Below are positions 17,250 through 25,893 of a DNA stretch of 64,000 nt, in pieces. Each line of letters opens with the position of its first letter. Positions within the stretch are counted from its first letter, which is position 1. A model generated the notes under the pieces. That model was not told the origin of the DNA, did no database searches, and saw only the letters and a program-made list of their open reading frames with translations. Position numbers and translations under genes: made by a program. Origin of the DNA: Sphingomonas sp. Y57 (GTDB taxonomy: Bacteria > Pseudomonadota > Alphaproteobacteria > Sphingomonadales > Sphingomonadaceae); assembly GCF_001015195.1 (NCBI RefSeq), contig NZ_LDES01000055.1:1-64000 (forward strand), given 5' to 3'.

Positions 17250-17680
17250 GCTGACGGAATGCGCCTGCCAGCGGCATCGACGACCCGTTCCCCGTCTTCC
17301 TTCGTGAACGCTCCGCGCTGCCTTTCCGGAATGATGTCGAGAACCGCCTCGGACGGGCGGCAGAGCTTAACCCCGAGCGGCGAGACGACGAGGGGGCGAT
17401 TGATGAGGATCGGGTGCGCCATCATCGCATCCACCAGTGCCTCATCGGAAAGCGATATATCATCCAGGCCGAGCTCCGCATGGGGCGTTCCCTTCTCGCG
17501 CAACAGGTCGCGGGGACGGAGGCCGGCCCGGTCTATGAGTTGGATCAGCAGCGGGCGGGCCGGTGGCGTTTTCAGATATTCGACGATGTGCGGCTCGATG
17601 CCGGCATTGCGGATGAGGTTTACGGCGTTGCGTGACGTCCCGCATTCGGGGTTGTGATAGACGACCACATCGACCGCCAT
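17246..17680 (-). CDS. arsC: Arsenate reductase, glutaredoxin type
   Basis: Reduces arsenate to arsenite using glutathione/glutaredoxin. 144 residues starting MAVDVVVYHNPECGTSRN with catalytic Cys13 followed by the family CGTSRN. Conserved TPPARPLLIQLI and ILINRPLVVSPLGVKLCRPSE contain the arsenate-binding arginines. ATG 17680 is chosen over a longer frame because AAAGGT lies just upstream and the family begins here. Middle gene of arsR-arsC-aqpS. Confidence 0.93.
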   Translation of the reverse strand: MAVDVVVYHNPECGTSRNAVNLIRNAGIEPHIVEYLKTPPARPLLIQLIDRAGLRPRDLLREKGTPHAELGLDDISLSDEALVDAMMAHPILINRPLVVSPLGVKLCRPSEAVLDIIPERQRGAFTKEDGERVVDAAGRRIPSA

Positions 17681-17691
17681 GGGATGACCTT

Positions 17692-18024
17692 TCAACGACA
17701 AGGGGACAGTTCGGCGACGAGCGGTCCACACAGCTCGGCATGGCCCGCGCAGCAGTCCTTCACGAGAAACAGCGTCAGGGTGCGCAGCCCATCCAGATCG
17801 GCGCGGTAGATGATCGAGCGGCTCTGCCGTTCGGAGCGCACCAGACCGGCGCGCGCGAGGATGCCGAGATGTGCCGACAAGGTGTTCTGCGGCACGTCGA
17901 GCCTGCGGGCAATCTCGCCCGCGGCCAGGCCGGCGGGTTCATGTTCCACGAGCAAGCGAAACACGTCCAAGCGCGTCCTTTGCCCCAGAGCACCCAACGC
18001 GGCGATGGCCGAATCGATTTCCAT
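17692..18024 (-). CDS. arsR: ArsR/SmtB-family repressor of the arsenic operon
   Basis: Winged-helix repressor of 110 residues. HTH EIARRLDVPQNTLSAHLGILARAGLVRSERQSRSIIYRAD spans about 37-77. A C-terminal cysteine cluster (KDCCAGHAELC) is the type used for As(III) binding in several proteobacterial ArsR proteins, unlike the E. coli site in helix 3. First gene of the operon, 11 bases ahead of arsC; expected to be relieved by arsenite. Confidence 0.9.
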   Translation of the reverse strand: MEIDSAIAALGALGQRTRLDVFRLLVEHEPAGLAAGEIARRLDVPQNTLSAHLGILARAGLVRSERQSRSIIYRADLDGLRTLTLFLVKDCCAGHAELCGPLVAELSPCR

Positions 18025-18062
18025 ATATCCAGAATAACAGAAATATTATCGAAGCAAAGAGC
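18025..18062 (-). promoter_or_regulatory. Candidate arsR promoter/operator region
   Basis: A short AT-rich island between arsR and the next gene, in an otherwise very GC-rich neighbourhood. On the minus strand it reads through GATAATATTTCTG and TTATTCTGGATATATGG into the start codon, with TAATAT as a possible -10. Placement fits autoregulation by ArsR, but I see no clean palindrome. Confidence 0.35.
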
Positions 18063-18077
18063 TGTCGGCATGAAAGG

Positions 18078-19214
18078 TCAGGCCCGCCGGAGCACAAGCG
18101 CGTCGAAGAGGGCCAGATAGCGATCGCCGACTGTATCCGCGCGATGCCGCTCGACGAGCCTGCTCGCATCGACCCGCCGCCAGGGGTCGAGCAGCAGCTT
18201 CTCCATTGCCTCCGCCAGCAAGCTCGGGTCGGCGGGGACGACCTGGCCGAAGCTCGGATCTCCCATGATCTCGCTCATCGCGGGCGAGCAATCGGTTGCG
18301 ACGACGGGAACGCCCGCGGCCAGTGCCTCGATGAGCACCGCCGGATAGCCCTCATAGCGCGAGCTGAGCAGGAACAGGCTGGCACGCGCGAGGGCTGGTC
18401 GGATGTCGGGGACATGACCGGCAAAGTGGACGCGTTCGTTGAGGCAAAGCCGGTCGACGAGGATCTCCAGCTTGAGGCGTGCCTCGCCGTCGCCCAGGAT
18501 GAGCAGATGAGCGTCGAAGGCGGGGTCGATACGGGCGAAGGCCTTGATCGCCAGCTCGAAATTCTTCTGCGGCGCCAGCCGGCCGGCGCACAGGATGGTG
18601 CGGCCGTCACGCTGCCCCGTGCTGCGCGGCGGGCGATAGGTTTCGTCGAGATTGGGTTCGGGGATCAGCCGCACATCGGCCCGGCGCAGCACCTGCCGGG
18701 CCTCGTCCGCCAGGGCAGCCGACATCGCCACGAAGCCGTCGACCGTGCCCGTCATGCGACGAACGATCCCTTCGAACAGCCATTGGAGGGCGCGCGGGCG
18801 GCCGGGCCGGCGGAGCGGATTGCTGAGCTTGCAAATGATCGCCGGTCGATCGGAACCCAGCATATGGGCGAGCGTGGCGATCACCAGGATGTGGAAATTG
18901 CCGGGGACGAACAGAAGGTCCGGCCGGAGCAGTCCGACGCATTCGGCCAGCGCCCGGCCCAGCGCGAAGCGCGACAGGGGGCTTCTTTGGATTTCCGGCC
19001 AGACCGCGATCACCGCCACCGCCGGGTCAACCAGCGCTCGGGCCGGCCCCTGGGCCGTACCGCACAGGATCGAAACCTGGCGGCCCGCCCGGGCCCAGCG
19101 ATTGGCCAGCCGGATCGCGATACGTTCCGTCCCGCCGCTCGAGAAGTCGTGCATGACGATCGCGATGTGGCTCGCGTGGGCATGCGATGGCGGATGCTTC
19201 ATGGCCATCTCCAT
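18078..19214 (-). CDS. Family 4-type glycosyltransferase
   Basis: GT-B glycosyltransferase of 378 residues. N-terminal half begins IAIVMHDFSSGGTERIAIRLANRW with the acceptor-side glycine pair; C-terminal donor domain shows ILCAGRLAPQKNFELAIKAFARI, LLILGDGEARLKLE, HFAGHVPDI and the E-x7-E motif in SSRYEGYPAVLIEALAAGVPVV. Likely cytoplasmic or membrane-associated and adding a sugar to a lipid-linked glycan. Last gene of the long minus-strand run from the sigma factor; start touches the stop of the preceding glycosyltransferase. Sugar and acceptor unknown. Confidence 0.88.
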   Translation of the reverse strand: MEMAMKHPPSHAHASHIAIVMHDFSSGGTERIAIRLANRWARAGRQVSILCGTAQGPARALVDPAVAVIAVWPEIQRSPLSRFALGRALAECVGLLRPDLLFVPGNFHILVIATLAHMLGSDRPAIICKLSNPLRRPGRPRALQWLFEGIVRRMTGTVDGFVAMSAALADEARQVLRRADVRLIPEPNLDETYRPPRSTGQRDGRTILCAGRLAPQKNFELAIKAFARIDPAFDAHLLILGDGEARLKLEILVDRLCLNERVHFAGHVPDIRPALARASLFLLSSRYEGYPAVLIEALAAGVPVVATDCSPAMSEIMGDPSFGQVVPADPSLLAEAMEKLLLDPWRRVDASRLVERHRADTVGDRYLALFDALVLRRA

Positions 19215-20389
19215 CAGGCCACGATCCGGGCCGCCGCCGACAGGTGCGCATAGTCTGCGATCAGCCGATCGAAATGATCGTCGATCGTGGCGATCCGCCC
19301 GGCGTCGGCGCGGGTCGCGGCGTGGAGCCCGTCGATATCGCGGGCGAGCAGCCGATCGATCGCAGCAGCGGCCGATCGGCGGCTGGCCGGTCGGAAATGC
19401 TCGCCATGGCCAGGCAGGACGAGGTCGGCGGCGCCGCCTTCGGAGGGAACGATCAGCGGCAGGCCCGATGCCGCGGCCTCGGCGGCGGCCAGGCCGTAGG
19501 TCTCGGCCTCGCAGCCGTGGATCAGGGCATCGGCGCTCGCCATGACCCTGGCCAGCAAAGCCCGATCGCGGACCGGGGCGAGAAGATGGACGTGCGGGTT
19601 GCCGCCGATATGCCGGCGGATACGCGCGGTATCACGCCCGCCGCCGACCAGAACCAGGCCGATCGGACGCTTCAAACCGGCGCGCTGGCAGGCATCGATC
19701 ACCATCGGCCAGCGCTTTTCCGCGCTGTGTCGGCCGATCCCGAGCAGCAACCGCGCGCCGGCCCCCAGTCCGCAGCGGGCGAGCAGGTCGGCGCGCAACT
19801 CCTCGTCGCGATGGGAAGGGCTGAAGATGCCGGCGTCGATGCCCAGCGGCACCGTCGCCACATGCGCTACTCCGCCAGCCGACAAGCGCGCGGCGAGGCC
19901 GTGATTGGCGCAGACGACCCGGTCGAAGCGGCGGGCATTGCGACGCAGATGGTTCCAGAACCATTGGAAGTGGCGATCGATCGTTGCCCGCTCGGCGATC
20001 GGTCCGAACCAGCGATAGGCGTAGGCCGCCAGCGGATCGGCATGCATCACCAGCGCGCGGGGAGCGGCGCCCTGCCATCCCGCGACGATCGAAGCGGTCC
20101 GCCAGGGCGAGGACGCCTCGACGAAGTCGGGACGTTCGGCGTCGAGCACGGCATGAACCGGCCCGGCTTCGGCGAAATAGCGGTAGCGGCGATCGAGCGG
20201 CATGGCCGGCGAGGACAGGTGGACGATCCGGCAGCCGGGACCGCGCGGCTCGATCGCGTCGCGGTCCGAAGCGGCGACGATGACCAGCTCATGTCCGCGT
20301 GCCGCAAGCGCGCGGATCTTCTGCTCGACATAGGTTTTCACACCGCCGCCATCGGGAGCGTAGAAGGCGCTGACGTCGACGATCTTCAT
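19214..20389 (-). CDS. Glycosyltransferase (GT-B, family 4-like)
   Basis: 391 residues from ATG 20389 (MKIVDVSAFYAPDGGGVKTYVEQK), chosen because it overlaps the DUF2141 stop by ATGA and is the natural N-terminal beta strand; longer frames run antisense-like through the neighbour. Donor-site features: LLLGIGRHSAEKRWPMVIDA, LVLVGGGRDTARIRRH, and HGCEAETYGLAAAEAAASGLPLIV with the conserved glutamates. Related in layout to the downstream glycosyltransferase but clearly different in sequence, so the two probably add different sugars. Confidence 0.87.
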   Translation of the reverse strand: MKIVDVSAFYAPDGGGVKTYVEQKIRALAARGHELVIVAASDRDAIEPRGPGCRIVHLSSPAMPLDRRYRYFAEAGPVHAVLDAERPDFVEASSPWRTASIVAGWQGAAPRALVMHADPLAAYAYRWFGPIAERATIDRHFQWFWNHLRRNARRFDRVVCANHGLAARLSAGGVAHVATVPLGIDAGIFSPSHRDEELRADLLARCGLGAGARLLLGIGRHSAEKRWPMVIDACQRAGLKRPIGLVLVGGGRDTARIRRHIGGNPHVHLLAPVRDRALLARVMASADALIHGCEAETYGLAAAEAAASGLPLIVPSEGGAADLVLPGHGEHFRPASRRSAAAAIDRLLARDIDGLHAATRADAGRIATIDDHFDRLIADYAHLSAAARIVA

Positions 20390-20895
20390 CGATCCTCCAG
20401 GGGACGCATGGCGAGGCCGCGGCGATAGTTGAGCCGGATGGCGATGGTTGTGATACCGGGCCCCGCCTGGAACGCCACCTTGTCGGCGCGCGGCTTCGAC
20501 CAGCCTAGCCTTGGGTTGCCGGGAAAGCCGATGCCGTCGCCCGACAGGTCGAACCTCAGGTTGGCGTTGCGATCGTGGAGCAGCGAGAGCGCATAGCGGC
20601 CGGCGCGCGGCACGCGGATGCACAGCCGGACCGGACCGCTGGAGGGGACCGCCATATCGACCCGCGCGAAGGTTTTGCCCGCCGCGATCAGGAGGTTGTC
20701 GTCTGCCAGGAAAGCGCCGTCGACGGCCGGATAGAGCTCGGCACGGAGCAGTCCGGTACGATCCTTGAGGCCGGCTATGTCGACCAGCACCGCCGGGCCC
20801 GGTTCGTTCACTCGACAGGCGCCTTCACGTTTGCCTAGCTCGGGTGTGGAGGCGGGAAGGGCTGCCGCCAGGGCGAAGGCGAGGGCGACGCTCAT
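20386..20895 (-). CDS. DUF2141 domain exported protein
   Basis: 169 residues starting MSVALAFALAAALPAS, a likely signal peptide. Body shows DUF2141 features: GLKDRTGLLRAELYP, a conserved Asp/Phe region, LLHDRNANLRFDLSGDGIGFPGNPRLGW, where DxNxNxxxD-type residues could bind calcium. DUF2141 proteins of sphingomonads commonly sit beside glycan or receptor genes; function unknown. Both ends overlap neighbours by four bases. Confidence 0.75.
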   Translation of the reverse strand: MSVALAFALAAALPASTPELGKREGACRVNEPGPAVLVDIAGLKDRTGLLRAELYPAVDGAFLADDNLLIAAGKTFARVDMAVPSSGPVRLCIRVPRAGRYALSLLHDRNANLRFDLSGDGIGFPGNPRLGWSKPRADKVAFQAGPGITTIAIRLNYRRGLAMRPLEDR

Positions 20896-21800
20896 TCGCG
20901 TGCCTCCCGCAACAGGTCGGCCGCCGACAGCAGCAGGCCGACCAGCAGGTGGATCACCAGGATGATGCTCGCCACGATGGCAAGCAGCCGGCCGATGTCG
21001 CTGCCGGGCCCGGCGATCAGCAGGGCCGCGCTGGCGAACAGCAGATCCTTGTTGGGGATGAAGGGCAGCCGCGTGACCAGCAGCTGCAATGCCGCGAGCA
21101 CGATCCAAAGCGTCAGCGGGGTTGCGGGCAGCGCGCAGTGCCAGATCAGCCCCGACAGCAGCGTCGTCGCCGTCAGGCGGGCGAGATGCACGCCCATGAC
21201 GAAGCGGAGTTCGTCGCCCGGCAACGAGAATATCCTGCGTTTGAGAAGGCCGATCACGATGGAGGTCAGCAGCACGGCGGCGATCGACAGCGCCACGTCC
21301 CGGAGCCGGATGGCGTTGCCGAGATGGGTGACGACGAAGGGCCAGGCGAGCGCCATCATCGCCAGGGTCGCGATATTGCCCGCGAGCGCGGAGAGAATGC
21401 TGACGTCCTTGATCGCGCCGAACGGCGCGGCGCTCATTCCGCCGCGGCGGCGGACCCAGGCGTAGAAGCTCAGTTCGCCGCTATAGCCGAGCAGGACCTC
21501 GTTGCTGACCAGCTTGCGCAGCAGCGCCGCGAACCCTTCGACCGGGAGGCCCCAGAGCCGGCGGAAGATAATCCATTCGGACAGCGGCAGCGCCAGATAA
21601 TAGGCCAGCAACGCCGCCCAGAAGCCGGGACTGGCCGGAATCGAAGCGAGCAGCGCGGCGCGATCGAGCTGCCCCAGCTGCCGGCCGATCACCGCCAGCA
21701 GCGTGACCGACACGGCGGCCGATACCCATTTGGGCCAATTGCGGTTGGGGAGGTCGATCGATGGAAGCTGCGCCGTGGCGCTATTCGGGTGGGACGACAC
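20892..21800 (-). CDS. Lysylphosphatidylglycerol synthase TM-region-like membrane protein
   Basis: Polytopic inner-membrane protein of 302 residues with about seven to eight hydrophobic segments (VSAAVSVTLLAVIG, FWAALLAYYLALPL, IATLAMMALAWPFVV, VALSIAAVLLTSIVIGLL, LLAIVASIILVIHLLVGLLL). The pattern NEVLLGYSGELSFYAW then LLVTRLPFIPNKDLLFASAAL resembles the flippase-like transmembrane domain of the AglD/MprF superfamily, which moves or holds lipid-linked substrates. No synthase domain is attached. In context it may translocate the lipid-linked glycan made by the neighbouring glycosyltransferases (inference). Confidence 0.6.
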   Translation of the reverse strand: MSSHPNSATAQLPSIDLPNRNWPKWVSAAVSVTLLAVIGRQLGQLDRAALLASIPASPGFWAALLAYYLALPLSEWIIFRRLWGLPVEGFAALLRKLVSNEVLLGYSGELSFYAWVRRRGGMSAAPFGAIKDVSILSALAGNIATLAMMALAWPFVVTHLGNAIRLRDVALSIAAVLLTSIVIGLLKRRIFSLPGDELRFVMGVHLARLTATTLLSGLIWHCALPATPLTLWIVLAALQLLVTRLPFIPNKDLLFASAALLIAGPGSDIGRLLAIVASIILVIHLLVGLLLSAADLLREARE

Positions 21801-21877
21801 TCAGTCCTCGTCGCTTTGCCATTTCGGAACGAGGACGCCGCGGTCCTCGCTTTCCCGCACGGCGGTGCGACGTTTTT

Positions 21878-22633
21878 TCAGGCCGTCAGAAGATCGCGAT
21901 AACGCCCCGGCTTCCGCCCGTGCAGGAGGCGGCCAAAGGTGGCATCGATGCTGTCGAGCAAGCGGGGGACGCCGGTGTCGCCCGGATGGACCGCTACCCG
22001 CACCGTCCGCATCGGGGCGAGGGCATGGCGGGCAAGCGCGGCGAAGGCGATCGAGCTGGCGATGCGTCCCTGGCTGCGACTGGCCCACGTCACTACCGGC
22101 CCGCGCGCCAGGACGCGGCCGTCGAGGGGCGACCACACGCGCAGATGATCCTCGGCGATGGCGAACCCCGCGGTTGAAAGCGCTGCGAGCGCGCCGGGGC
22201 CATAGAGCCAGGCCGGCGCGATGAAGCCGGCGACCTCCGCACCGACGATGTCCTCGATCAGCGCACGGCCGCGGCGCATGCGATCGAGCGCCTCTTCTCC
22301 GTCGAGGCCCAGGAACTCGCCTTCGCCGGCCGTCATGTGCCTGGCCTTGAAGCCGGTGGCCGCGCCCGCATGGCGGCTGTCGTCGCGATGGAACCAGCCA
22401 TGGACGAACAGCTCGACCCCCGTCGCGTGCCAGTCGCGCAGCCGCGCATGGAAGGCGCGGTTGCCAGCGATCGGCGCTTCGCCCCAATGATCGGGTACGA
22501 CCAGCATCGCGAAGCGCGGCTCGCCGAGGTGGCGTGCCAGCCGGTCCGCGAGCCGGTCGATCTGGTCGGAGAAGCGCGGCGAGACGTCGTGGATAGACGC
22601 GAGCAGCGATTTGTCAGAAGCGGGCATCGACAC
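21878..22633 (-). CDS. DUF2334 polysaccharide deacetylase-like protein
   Basis: 251 residues of the NodB-fold DUF2334 family. Metal-site candidates: Asp in SIHDVSPRF, His pair in HGWFHRDDSRH, FIAPAWLYGP, and HPGDT near the C terminus. These proteins are predicted zinc-dependent N- or O-deacetylases of polysaccharides. No signal peptide, so action on a cytoplasmic lipid-linked intermediate is more likely than on cell-surface polymer. Its start lies inside the end of the TonB receptor gene (20-base overlap). Confidence 0.8.
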   Translation of the reverse strand: MSMPASDKSLLASIHDVSPRFSDQIDRLADRLARHLGEPRFAMLVVPDHWGEAPIAGNRAFHARLRDWHATGVELFVHGWFHRDDSRHAGAATGFKARHMTAGEGEFLGLDGEEALDRMRRGRALIEDIVGAEVAGFIAPAWLYGPGALAALSTAGFAIAEDHLRVWSPLDGRVLARGPVVTWASRSQGRIASSIAFAALARHALAPMRTVRVAVHPGDTGVPRLLDSIDATFGRLLHGRKPGRYRDLLTA

Positions 22634-24989
22634 CGATCCGGACGGTGCGGGGAATCTGCGGCGTGACCTGCAGCCGGTCCATCACGCCGAACGGATTGCC
22701 AAGCGAGAAGCGGTTGCGGGCGGCGTCGAACAGGTTGGTTACGTCGATCGACGCGCCGAACCTCTCGGTGCCGATCCGTACGCCGAGCGCGGTATCGGCA
22801 TAATTGCCCTGCTCGATAGCGAGCAGGCTCCCGACGCCGAGCTGCGAATGGCCGAAATAGCGGACCGATCCGGTCAGCGACAGCGACAGGCCACCGCCGA
22901 TCGGCCGATCGTATCTGAGCGCTCCCCGAGCGCCGGTCCACGCGATGTTGGGCAATTCGGCATTGGCCGCATCCTCGAAGCCCACGGAAGGGTTGGTCAG
23001 TTCGCTGTCGTTGAGGAACAGTCCGGCTTCGACCCAGAGGCCCGTGAAGGGGAGCCAGCGCAGGCTTGCTTCGATGCCGAGAATGCGGCCATTGCCGATA
23101 TTGGCGGTGATCGGCAGGCCCGCGGCGTCCACGAGGTCGGCCTGGATGTGCTTCCAATCGCTGTACGACAGGCTGAGCGCCGCCGAGAAACGGTCGCGCA
23201 CCGGATGGCCGAAACGTGCGCCACCCTCGATCGTGGCGATTCTGTCGCCCATGAAGCGTTGCGAAACAATCCCGCCGCTGCCCGCCGCGACTGACAGCCC
23301 GCCTGGACGGAAACCCTCCTGGTAGCGGAGAAAGGTGGTCAGGCGGCGCGCGGGACGCCAGCTCAGCGCGATCGACGGCAGCACCTCGACCTCGCTGCGA
23401 TTGGGTTCGTTCCTGCCCTTGCCGTCGTCGAGCAACTCGCCGGCCAGCCGGCTGTGCGCCAGTCGTCCGCCCGCTGTGATGATCAGGGGGCCGAGGCCCA
23501 GGCTGAGCTCGCCATAGGCGGCGATCTGGCGCACCGAATTGCGCACGCCGGCGATGCGGGCCGGTGCCGTCGCCGCGCCCAACTCGCGGATCAGCCGCTC
23601 GCCATTGGATACGAAACTGGTGCCGATCAGCCAGCCGGTGCCGTCCGGTTTCTGACGACTCAGCCTGTTCTCGCTCGAGAAGAGGGTGATCCGGCTTCGC
23701 TGATGGAAAAGGCGCGGACCCGTATCGCTCGGCCGTGTCGCATCGAAACGTTCGTCAACGTCCTGGCCGACGATGCCGGTTGCCGAGAGCAGCGTGATGT
23801 CGTTCCACTTGCGGGTGACGACGATCTGGCCCAGCCGATAGTCGTTGTCGAAGGGCTGCGCGATCGCGCTGCGCCGGGTGTAGCGGGGCTCATCGCGCTC
23901 GGCATATTGGCCGTCGCGGTTCGTCATGTTCTGCAGCGTGCCGCCGGCATCGATCGTCCAGTCGCCGAGCTGCGCGCGCAGGGTGATCCGCCCGCCCGCG
24001 GCCTTCGACCGGTTGACACGGCTCAGCCCGCGCTCCGCATCGCGGATATAGCCGCCGTCGACCGAGCGATAGGCGATCGCGCGCAGGCCGATCCGACCGG
24101 TTCGCAGTGGCAGGTTGATCATGCCGGCAAGGTCGTTGCTCGGTCCGCCACCCTCCACCTTGCCGATCCCCGCCGCGATCGATCCCGCGGTTTGCGCCAG
24201 ATCGGGCGGGGTCGGGATGAGCCGGACGATCCCGCCGAGCGATCCCGCGCCATAGAGCGTTCCCTGCGGCCCTTCGAGCACCTCGACCCCGGCCATGTCG
24301 TAGAGATTCAGATCGGGATCGGGCGCGTTGTAGTTGAGCCGGATGTCACCGAGATACTGGCCGACGATCGCCTGGGTGGGGCCGGTGAAGCTGCTGTCGG
24401 CGACGCCCCGGATGATCAGCTTGTTGCGGCCGGGGCCGAGATGCGTCGACGACAGGCTGGGGATGATGTCGACGATCGCCTGGGTGCCGTGGCGGGCGTT
24501 GCCGTTCAGCCCGGCCGCCGTCGCGTCGACGATAGCGATGGTGCCCGGGAAGTCGTGCAGGCGGACGTCCCGCTTGCTGGCGGTGACGATGATGTCCAGC
24601 GGCGGAGTGGCGGGCCCGGCCGAGGCTGCTACGGTCGTCGGCCGCGCCTTCGGCCGGTCCGCCGCGATCGTGTAGCTGCGGTCGTCGATCCGCACGGCAT
24701 GGAACCCGCTGCCCGCCAGCAGCCGCCGCAGCGCCCGGTCGACCGAGAGCCGCCCGCGCACGCCGGGAACCGGCAGATTCTGCGCTGCGGCGTTAGACAG
24801 GCCGATGCTCACGCCAGCCTGTACGCCTAGCGCGACGATCGCGTCGGACAGGCGGCCTGGTCTGATGTCGAAAGAACGCAGGTCGCGCGCGACCGCCGGC
24901 TGCGCCAGCGCCCCCGCCATCGCCATGCAGACCAATCCCTTAGTGGCCGTCATCACTATGTGACGATAGGCGCCAACCATCGACTTCAT
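22614..24989 (-). CDS. TonB-dependent receptor with N-terminal signalling (STN) domain
   Basis: Outer-membrane receptor of about 791 residues. Signal peptide (TKGLVCMAMAGALAQPAVA), then an STN secretin/TonB short domain about 38-110 (FDIRPGRLSDAIVALGVQAGVSI, LRRLLAGSGFHAV), plug domain with DIIVTASKRDVRLHDFPGTI and LEGPQGTLYGAGSLGG, and a beta barrel ending FGVMDRLQVTPQIPR...VDARF. STN domains signal to FecR-type anti-sigma factors, matching the two upstream genes. Start is uncertain: ATG 24989 or ATG 24953; both lie inside fecR. Substrate unknown. Confidence 0.92.
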   Translation of the reverse strand: MKSMVGAYRHIVMTATKGLVCMAMAGALAQPAVARDLRSFDIRPGRLSDAIVALGVQAGVSIGLSNAAAQNLPVPGVRGRLSVDRALRRLLAGSGFHAVRIDDRSYTIAADRPKARPTTVAASAGPATPPLDIIVTASKRDVRLHDFPGTIAIVDATAAGLNGNARHGTQAIVDIIPSLSSTHLGPGRNKLIIRGVADSSFTGPTQAIVGQYLGDIRLNYNAPDPDLNLYDMAGVEVLEGPQGTLYGAGSLGGIVRLIPTPPDLAQTAGSIAAGIGKVEGGGPSNDLAGMINLPLRTGRIGLRAIAYRSVDGGYIRDAERGLSRVNRSKAAGGRITLRAQLGDWTIDAGGTLQNMTNRDGQYAERDEPRYTRRSAIAQPFDNDYRLGQIVVTRKWNDITLLSATGIVGQDVDERFDATRPSDTGPRLFHQRSRITLFSSENRLSRQKPDGTGWLIGTSFVSNGERLIRELGAATAPARIAGVRNSVRQIAAYGELSLGLGPLIITAGGRLAHSRLAGELLDDGKGRNEPNRSEVEVLPSIALSWRPARRLTTFLRYQEGFRPGGLSVAAGSGGIVSQRFMGDRIATIEGGARFGHPVRDRFSAALSLSYSDWKHIQADLVDAAGLPITANIGNGRILGIEASLRWLPFTGLWVEAGLFLNDSELTNPSVGFEDAANAELPNIAWTGARGALRYDRPIGGGLSLSLTGSVRYFGHSQLGVGSLLAIEQGNYADTALGVRIGTERFGASIDVTNLFDAARNRFSLGNPFGVMDRLQVTPQIPRTVRIGVDARF

Positions 24990-25893
24990 GCGTTATCGTG
25001 ACGTCCAGCATCGCCCCGATGCGCGGGAGCAGCACGGCCTGATCGCCGCCGAGCAGGATTACGCCGCTAAAGGGGCGGGCTGCAATGTCTGGCGAAATCC
25101 GCACCGGGGTTCCGAGGTTGCGTGATAGGTCGGCAGCTACCCGCGCGAGCGATGCGTTGTCATAGACCAGCCTGTCCTGACGCCACGTAGCGACGCCGGC
25201 CGGGTCGACCTTGCCGACCGACACCGTCTTGCCGTCGGCCGACAGGCGCAGCACCTGTCCGGCGGCCACGCGCACCGCCTCGCCCTCGGGGTTGTAGACA
25301 ACCGTACCCGACGACACCGCCGTTTCCATCCCATCCGCGCCACGGACGATGTTGAAGACGGTGCCGACATCCTGGATCACGTCGTCGCCGACCTGTACGG
25401 AGAAGGGATTCTTCGGGTCATGGGTGACGGTGAAGGTCGCCTCGCCCCGGTCGAGCGAGGCGAAGCGGTTGTCGTTCTTGCGCAGCGTGACCTTCGAATC
25501 GCCGTTGATGTCGATCCGTGTGCCGTCGTCGAGCCGGATGGTGTCGCGCTGGCCGGCGGCGGTCTCGATCGCATAGGTGGCGGGCGCGCTGGTCAGCAGC
25601 GGATAGGCCGCAGCGACCATGACGGCAGCGGCGGCCGTCGCCCATCCGGCGACCCGACCCAGGCGGCGCCGTTCTCCGGGAGGATTGTCGTTCGACGGCT
25701 GCGGCGGGGCGGTCTGTCCGAGCAGCGATACATAGTCATCGTCGGCCAGGGCGACCGCCTCATAGGCGTCGTTGTTCGCGGGATCACGCTCGAGCCAGGC
25801 GGTGAATCCCTCCCAGTCCGCGGTCGCGGGATCGCGCAGCCGGATGAACCAGGCCGCGGCTTCCTCCTTCCTCGCTTCTTCAATCTGCGACAT
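24940..25893 (-). CDS. fecR: FecR-family anti-sigma factor/sigma regulator
   Basis: 317 residues from ATG 25893 (MSQIEEARKEEAAAWFIRL). N-terminal DUF4880-type cytoplasmic region binds the sigma factor (LRDPATADWEGFTAWLERDPANNDAYEAV), one transmembrane helix about 80-98 (VAGWATAAAAVMVAAAYPLL), and a periplasmic FecR domain (ETAAGQRDTIRLDDGTRIDINGDS, DVGTVFNIV). It should relay ligand binding at the STN receptor to the ECF sigma factor. Overlaps sigma by 14 bases and the receptor by about 50. Confidence 0.92.
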   Translation of the reverse strand: MSQIEEARKEEAAAWFIRLRDPATADWEGFTAWLERDPANNDAYEAVALADDDYVSLLGQTAPPQPSNDNPPGERRRLGRVAGWATAAAAVMVAAAYPLLTSAPATYAIETAAGQRDTIRLDDGTRIDINGDSKVTLRKNDNRFASLDRGEATFTVTHDPKNPFSVQVGDDVIQDVGTVFNIVRGADGMETAVSSGTVVYNPEGEAVRVAAGQVLRLSADGKTVSVGKVDPAGVATWRQDRLVYDNASLARVAADLSRNLGTPVRISPDIAARPFSGVILLGGDQAVLLPRIGAMLDVTITHEVDGWRLSSHSDDGH

